A stretch of 9,817 bases of DNA from the NCBI GenBank assembly GCA_900542305.1, contig UQMU01000049.1, positions 1 through 9,817 on the forward strand, read 5' to 3'. Made by a program: the position numbers and the translations under genes. Shown here one piece after another: positions 6,469 through 9,817 of the stretch; the first letter of the stretch is position 1, and each line of letters starts with the position of its first letter. The DNA comes from an uncultured Collinsella sp. (GTDB taxonomy: Bacteria > Actinomycetota > Coriobacteriia > Coriobacteriales > Coriobacteriaceae). The notes beneath the pieces are model-generated. The model was not told the origin of the DNA, searched no databases, and saw only the letters and a program-made list of their open reading frames with translations.

Positions 6469-7182
6469 ATGACGGACTGTCGTTTCTCGCGTTTACTCAC
6501 AAAACTGGAGATTCCGCTGTTGTTGGCGGTGCCGGCGGTGATGGCAACGGCGTTGCTGGCGGGCGTTGAGCAGGCGGCGCTCGCCATGCTTGTCGTGGTG
6601 GCGCTGGTGCTTGCGCTGTTCTTTGCAGGCTACGAGGCGTCGCGACCGGGCCTGCGCCAGATTATGCCCACGCTGGTGCTGGCGGCGCTGGCGGCGGCGG
6701 GGCGCATCCTGTTTGGGCCCATTCCCGACTTTAAACCGGTGAGCGCCATCGCCATTATCGCGGGGGCGACGCTTGGTCGCCGCAATGGTTTTATGGTTGG
6801 CGCGCTGGCGGCGCTGACCAGCAATTTCTTTTTTGGACAGGGCATGTGGACACCGTGGCAGATGTATGCCTGGGGCCTGGTTGGCTATGTTGGCGGTGCG
6901 CTGGCGCATGCCGGTGCGTTCGACCGTGCGGATGGAACCGTGCGCATGCCGGCGCTACTGACCTACGGCTTTGCTTCGGGTTTGCTGTACGGCGTGGTGA
7001 TCAACGCGTATGACATCATTGGTTTTGTGCAGCCGCTTACTTGGGCGGGTGCCGTGGCGCGTCTTGCCACGGCAGTGCCGTTCGATATTACGCACGGCTT
7101 TGCGACCTGCGTGTTCTTGGCCGCCTTGTACAAGCCTTGGTGCCGTCGCATTAACCGTGTCGTCGTGAAATACGGGCTGTAA
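6469..7182 (+). CDS. ECF transporter substrate-specific (S) component, vitamin unknown
   Basis: Small membrane protein of 237 residues with about six hydrophobic segments (near 15-32, 36-54, 64-82, 92-115, 130-148, 164-180 and 207-222, two of which may be one helix). Size and fold match S components, which bind the vitamin outside and topple into the membrane on docking to EcfT. The most marked stretch is PDFKPVSAIAIIAG (86-99) followed by SNFFFGQGMWTPWQM (118-132). I associate that pattern with S components of the general ECF_trnsprt family, some predicted for cobalamin or its precursors (CbrT). That assignment is recall and weak. No biosynthetic gene nearby names the vitamin. The ATG at 6469 starts 4 nt after the ATPase stop with only AGGG nearby, so coupled translation is likely. 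An extended start at 6394 inside the ATPase gene is not credible. Confidence 0.85.
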   Translation: MTDCRFSRLLTKLEIPLLLAVPAVMATALLAGVEQAALAMLVVVALVLALFFAGYEASRPGLRQIMPTLVLAALAAAGRILFGPIPDFKPVSAIAIIAGATLGRRNGFMVGALAALTSNFFFGQGMWTPWQMYAWGLVGYVGGALAHAGAFDRADGTVRMPALLTYGFASGLLYGVVINAYDIIGFVQPLTWAGAVARLATAVPFDITHGFATCVFLAALYKPWCRRINRVVVKYGL

Positions 7183-7207
7183 GGCATTTCGCGTTTCCTC
7201 GCGAACT

Positions 7208-7268
7208 TGCGGTGGAATAGTTCTCGTTTTTGGCTATTTGCTGCCCAAACAGGAACTATTCCACCGCA
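7208..7268. repeat. Hairpin with perfect 16-bp stem in the convergent gap
   Basis: TGCGGTGGAATAGTTC (7208-7223) and its exact complement (7253-7268) enclose a 29-nt loop that can itself partly pair (TTGG with CCAA). It lies between the ends of the S-component gene (plus) and the exonuclease gene (minus), where a bidirectional terminator would be expected. No T tract follows it on either strand, so a palindromic extragenic repeat that may also stop or protect transcripts is equally possible. Confidence 0.7.
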
Positions 7269-7330
7269 GCTTATAGGGGGAGAGGGGTCACATGATCTGT
7301 TTTCCTCCGTCCCCCAGGAATTACTTGGGG

Positions 7331-8149
7331 CTAGAGCTCTAGCGTGAGGGTGACGGGGCAGTGGTCACTGCCAAAGATGTCGCCGCGGATGCCGGTGCCG
7401 CGTACGTTGCCGGCGATTACGTCGCTTACCAGGAAGTAGTCGATGCGCCAGCCTGCGTTGTTCTTGCGGGCATTAAAGCGGTAGCTCCACCAGCTGTAGA
7501 CGCCCTCGACGTCCGGATTGGCCGCACGCCAGGTATCGGTAAACCCGGCGTTGAGCAGCTCGGTAAACTTGCCGCGCTCCTCGTCCGAAAAGCCTGCGTT
7601 GCCGCGGTTGGACTTGGGGTTCTTAAGGTCGATCTCCTCGTGAGCCACGTTAAAGTCGCCGCAGGTTACGACGGGCTTGTCGGTTTCGCGCTCAAGCGCG
7701 CTCAAAAAGCCGCGGTAGGCATCGTCCCAGGCCATGCGCACGTCGATGCGGGCAAGCTCGTTTTGGGCATTGGGCGTATAGACGTCCACGAACCAAAACT
7801 TGTCGAACTCGAGCGCACAGACGCGGCCCTCGGTTGCGGCTTGGGCGACGAGTTCGGCCGCCTCGCCCTCGCCGGCGTAGGGCAGCAGTGCGTCGGCGCG
7901 CAGCACGCGCAGCGGTTCCTGGCGGCTAAAGACCGCGGTGCCCGAATAGCCTTTGCGTTCGGCGTAGCTCCAGGTTTGGTGGTAGCCGGGCAGATCGACC
8001 TGTACCTGGCCCTCCTGCAGCTTGGTCTCCTGCAGCGCCAGGATATCGGTATTGAGCTCCTGTGCGATCTGGATAAAGCTCGGGTCCTTTTTGAGCACGG
8101 CGCGCAGGCCGTTGACGTTCCACGAGGCGAAAGTGTAAGTCTGAGGCAT
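7331..8149 (-). CDS. xth: Exodeoxyribonuclease III (AP endonuclease family)
   Basis: Metal-dependent DNA repair nuclease of the endonuclease/exonuclease/phosphatase superfamily. It cuts at abasic sites and trims 3' ends from double-stranded DNA during base excision repair. The 272-residue length fits ExoIII/ExoA. Catalytic motifs are in order: SWNVNGLRA (9-17), LQETKLQ (39-45, metal-binding E41), GYSGTAVF (67-74), VDVYTPNA (121-128, Y124), CGDFNVAHEEIDL (163-175, D165 and N167), GWRIDYFLVS (233-242) and FGSDHCPV (259-266, D262 and H263). The start at 8149 is supported by AAAGGAC 3 nt before the ATG, a close but seen spacing. It is divergent from the sirtuin gene (113-nt gap) and convergent with the ECF operon. 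The stop codon lies within a 14-bp perfect palindrome, GCTAGAGCTCTAGC. The symbol exoA would fit equally. Confidence 0.95.
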   Translation of the reverse strand: MPQTYTFASWNVNGLRAVLKKDPSFIQIAQELNTDILALQETKLQEGQVQVDLPGYHQTWSYAERKGYSGTAVFSRQEPLRVLRADALLPYAGEGEAAELVAQAATEGRVCALEFDKFWFVDVYTPNAQNELARIDVRMAWDDAYRGFLSALERETDKPVVTCGDFNVAHEEIDLKNPKSNRGNAGFSDEERGKFTELLNAGFTDTWRAANPDVEGVYSWWSYRFNARKNNAGWRIDYFLVSDVIAGNVRGTGIRGDIFGSDHCPVTLTLEL

Positions 8150-8232
8150 GGTGTCCTTTCGACGGGGTTGGCAGGCTTAAGATTAACGCAACAAGAGCGG
8201 GGCGGAGTCCGCGAGTGATAGTGCGAACGCCG

Positions 8233-8253
8233 CCGTCCCGGAGATACGGACGG
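8233..8253 (+). promoter_or_regulatory. Small hairpin overlapping the sirtuin ribosome site
   Basis: CCGTCC (8233-8238) and GGACGG (8248-8253) form a 6-bp stem with a 9-nt loop. Its 3' arm covers the first two bases of the GGAGG Shine-Dalgarno sequence (8252-8256) of the sirtuin gene. It might lower translation when folded. The stem is short and chance is a fair explanation. Confidence 0.25.
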
Positions 8254-8262
8254 AGGACATAT

Positions 8263-9015
8263 ATGACGCAGGCAATATCGGACCCCAAACAGGCCTCCTC
8301 CGCGCTGGCGGAGCTGTTCGGCACCCACAAGCGTGTGGTCTTCTTTGGCGGCGCGGGTGTTTCCACGGCAAGCGGCATCCCCGATTTCCGCAGCGTGGAC
8401 GGTCTGTATCACCAGCGGTTTTCCTATCCGCCCGAGACTATGCTCTCTCACAGCTTCTACGAGGCGCATCCGGCGGAGTTTTTCGACTTCTACCGGACCA
8501 AGATGATCGCCCTTAACGCCAAGCCCAACCACTGCCACGCCAAGCTGGCGGAGCTGGAGCGCGCCGGCAAGCTCGATGCCGTGGTGACGCAAAACATCGA
8601 CGGCTTGCATCAGGCGGCTGGTTCACGGCGCGTGTTTGAGCTGCATGGCTCGGTCCACCGCAATATCTGTCAGGCGTGCGGCGCGGTCTACAGCGCCGAA
8701 TGGATTTGCGCGCGCGAGCACGAGGATGCCGCGGGCGTGCCCGTGTGCCCTGCGTGCGGCGGTCGCATCAAGCCCGATGTGGTCCTCTACGAAGAGCCGC
8801 TCGACGAGCATGTGTTGACCGGTGCCGTTGCCGCCATCGCCGCGGCCGATGCCCTCATTGTGGGTGGGACCTCGCTCGTGGTGTATCCGGCGGCGGGCCT
8901 TACGCGTTACTTTACCGGCGATACGCTGGCCATATGCAACCTTGCTCCCACCGATCAGGATGCAAATGCCGACCTGCTGATTTCTTGCGACATCGCGGCC
9001 GCGTTTGCGTTCTAG
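8263..9015 (+). CDS. SIR2-family NAD-dependent protein deacylase
   Basis: Removes acetyl or other acyl groups from lysines of proteins using NAD, giving nicotinamide and O-acyl-ADP-ribose. The 250-residue product is a minimal bacterial sirtuin. It shows the NAD-binding GGAGVSTASGIPDFRS (29-44), VVTQNIDGLH (107-116), catalytic H128 in FELHGS, a zinc ribbon with C136-x2-C139 and C162-x2-C165, and GGTSLVVYPAAG (201-212). I do not see the Ala-x14-Tyr-x2-Arg signature of class III desuccinylases as such: after DFRS the region reads GLYH-x13-SHSFYE, so deacetylase activity is the safer guess. The ATG at 8263 has GGAGG 6 nt upstream; an open extension back to 8215 lacks support. It is followed after 95 nt by folP on the same strand. 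The symbol cobB is commonly used for the family; I leave it open. Confidence 0.95.
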   Translation: MTQAISDPKQASSALAELFGTHKRVVFFGGAGVSTASGIPDFRSVDGLYHQRFSYPPETMLSHSFYEAHPAEFFDFYRTKMIALNAKPNHCHAKLAELERAGKLDAVVTQNIDGLHQAAGSRRVFELHGSVHRNICQACGAVYSAEWICAREHEDAAGVPVCPACGGRIKPDVVLYEEPLDEHVLTGAVAAIAAADALIVGGTSLVVYPAAGLTRYFTGDTLAICNLAPTDQDANADLLISCDIAAAFAF

Positions 9016-9021
9016 CCCGCG

Positions 9022-9035
9022 CGCGCGGATACAAT
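9022..9035 (+). promoter_or_regulatory. Possible -10 box of a folP promoter
   Basis: TACAAT (9030-9035) lies 75 nt before the folP ATG, just after the sirtuin stop codon, and is preceded by CGCGCGGA. No convincing -35 hexamer is visible (nearest TTGCGT, 19 nt upstream). The 14-mer differs by one base from the string ahead of prs. Confidence 0.3.
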
Positions 9036-9060
9036 AGAAAGACTGAGTGCAAAGCGACCC

Positions 9061-9088
9061 CGCCGCCAGCTCCCCAAACTCGGCGGCG
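9061..9088 (+). promoter_or_regulatory. Hairpin in the sirtuin-folP gap
   Basis: CGCCGCC (9061-9067) and GGCGGCG (9082-9088) form a 7-bp GC stem with a 14-nt loop, followed by TGGGCATTTTAGG. It lies 11 nt before the folP ribosome site AGGAGG. With only four T residues after a gap it is a poor terminator for the sirtuin gene; a role in the folP leader is possible. Confidence 0.35.
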
Positions 9089-9110
9089 TGGGCATTTTAG
9101 GAGGATGTTC

Positions 9111-9817
9111 ATGGCGAACGACAGCAAGACATGGCGGTGCGGAAAGTATGAGCTCAGCTTTGACCGTCCGCGCATCATGGGCGTCCTCAACGTGACGCCC
9201 GATTCGTTTAGCGACGGCGGGGAGCACTTCGACCCCGATGCCGCCATCGAGTACGGCCTGGCGATGCTCGATGCCGGCGCCGACATCATCGACGTGGGCG
9301 GTGAGTCCACGCGCCCTGGTTTTACCCCGGTCAACCCCGACGAGGAAGCTCGCCGCGTGCTGCCCGTGGTGCGCGCGCTGGCCAAGGAGGGCGCCATCGT
9401 CTCGATCGACACGCGTCATGTGGCGGTTGCCAAGGCGGCCGTGCGCTGCGGCGCCTCGATCGTCAACGACGTGACGGGCTTCACCGATCCCAAGATGGTC
9501 GAGTTTGTTAAGACGAGTACCTGCGGCGTCATCGTGATGCATGCCGGCGAGGTCGCCGCGCCCACCCGCACGCACGCAACGGTGCAGCTCGATACCTCGG
9601 CAGCGGCGTTTGTTGCCGAGAAGGCGCGCGAGGCGGCTGCCGAGGCCGCGCGTGAGGCCGAGAAGCCGGCTCGCCGCCGTCGCGGCAAGCTGCTGGGCGA
9701 TCCTAAGCCGGAGACCAAGCTTCCGGGCGGCGTGGTGCAGCCCTCGTTGCCGTTTGGCGAACCGGAGCCCACGTCCGAGCCTGCAAGCGAGCAGGAGACG
9801 CCGGCCGCCGAGCAGGC
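9111..9817 (+). CDS. folP: Dihydropteroate synthase, N-terminal part, with a long disordered insertion (runs off the window)
   Basis: Joins p-aminobenzoate to the pterin pyrophosphate in folate synthesis; the target of sulfonamides. The frame is open from the ATG at 9111 (AGGAGG 6 nt upstream) to the window end, 235 codons without a stop. The first half is a clear TIM-barrel start: IMGVLNVTPDSFSDGG (22-37, N27), IIDVGGESTRPG (59-70), VSIDTRH (97-103), IVNDVTG (117-123) and VIVMHAG (140-146). Ordinary enzymes continue with an MHMxGxPxxMQ-type loop and the barrel. Here the sequence turns into an Ala/Glu-rich, possibly helical stretch (about 164-186), an Arg cluster (188-191) and a Pro/Glu/Ser/Thr-rich, low-complexity run to at least 235. 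The C-terminal catalytic Lys and the Arg-x-His motif must lie beyond the window. Base composition stays high-GC and coding-like, so a frameshift is not suggested. Confidence 0.88.
   Translation, partial: MANDSKTWRCGKYELSFDRPRIMGVLNVTPDSFSDGGEHFDPDAAIEYGLAMLDAGADIIDVGGESTRPGFTPVNPDEEARRVLPVVRALAKEGAIVSIDTRHVAVAKAAVRCGASIVNDVTGFTDPKMVEFVKTSTCGVIVMHAGEVAAPTRTHATVQLDTSAAAFVAEKAREAAAEAAREAEKPARRRRGKLLGDPKPETKLPGGVVQPSLPFGEPEPTSEPASEQETPAAEQ

Noticed and set aside
7313..7329. Terminator hairpin just after the exonuclease stop codon
   Set aside because: Only a six-pair stem with a wobble and no T tract on the minus strand; too weak to call.
7361..8218. A 285-codon plus-strand frame opposite the exonuclease gene
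   Set aside because: Shadow of the catalytic-motif-bearing exonuclease; no recognisable domain.
8150..8262. Divergent promoters between the exonuclease and the sirtuin gene
   Set aside because: TTGGCA (8168-8173) resembles a -35 but no acceptable -10 follows at 16-18 nt, and no good pair is seen on the minus strand.

Overview
The window reads as a high-GC, gene-dense bacterial chromosome segment carrying only chromosomal-type genes plus several palindromic intergenic elements. Base composition, the gene set and the protein style suggest an actinobacterium of the Coriobacteriia, most likely Collinsella or a close relative. This is an inference from recall, not from a search.

Left third (about 1-3734, all minus strand): glmU, prs and pth, read right to left. 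They supply UDP-GlcNAc for the cell wall, PRPP for nucleotide, His and Trp synthesis, and peptidyl-tRNA recycling. The order glmU-prs-pth is a known conserved bacterial neighbourhood (in Bacillus it is glmU-prs-ctc-pth-mfd). Here the three genes are separated by hairpins: a terminator-like one between glmU and prs, a very long 105-nt one between prs and pth, and a cluster of inverted repeats after pth.

Middle (about 3760-7182, plus strand): a compact energy-coupling-factor (ECF) vitamin transporter operon. Its genes are ecfT (membrane coupling protein), a single protein carrying both ATPase halves (EcfA1-EcfA2 fusion) and a substrate-binding S component. The genes overlap or nearly touch. The linker of the fused ATPase is encoded by a 189-bp stretch (exactly 63 codons) with matching inverted ends, a matching inverted middle and a central hairpin. 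It looks like a palindromic element domesticated into coding sequence. The transported vitamin cannot be read from the context.

Right third: a convergent intergenic space holding a 16-bp-stem hairpin, then minus-strand exodeoxyribonuclease III (xth/exoA). Divergent from it is a plus-strand SIR2-family NAD-dependent protein deacylase with an intact zinc site. Last comes the start of folP (dihydropteroate synthase), which runs off the right edge. The folP product is unusual: after a clear N-terminal half of the barrel it enters a long Ala/Glu/Arg- and then Pro/Glu-rich segment of at least about 85 residues, where ordinary enzymes continue directly with the barrel.

I see no rRNA, tRNA, CRISPR array, transposase, phage gene or recognisable riboswitch. 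The most interesting signals are the folP insertion, the palindromic linker in the ATPase fusion, and the set of large, mutually different palindromes between genes.
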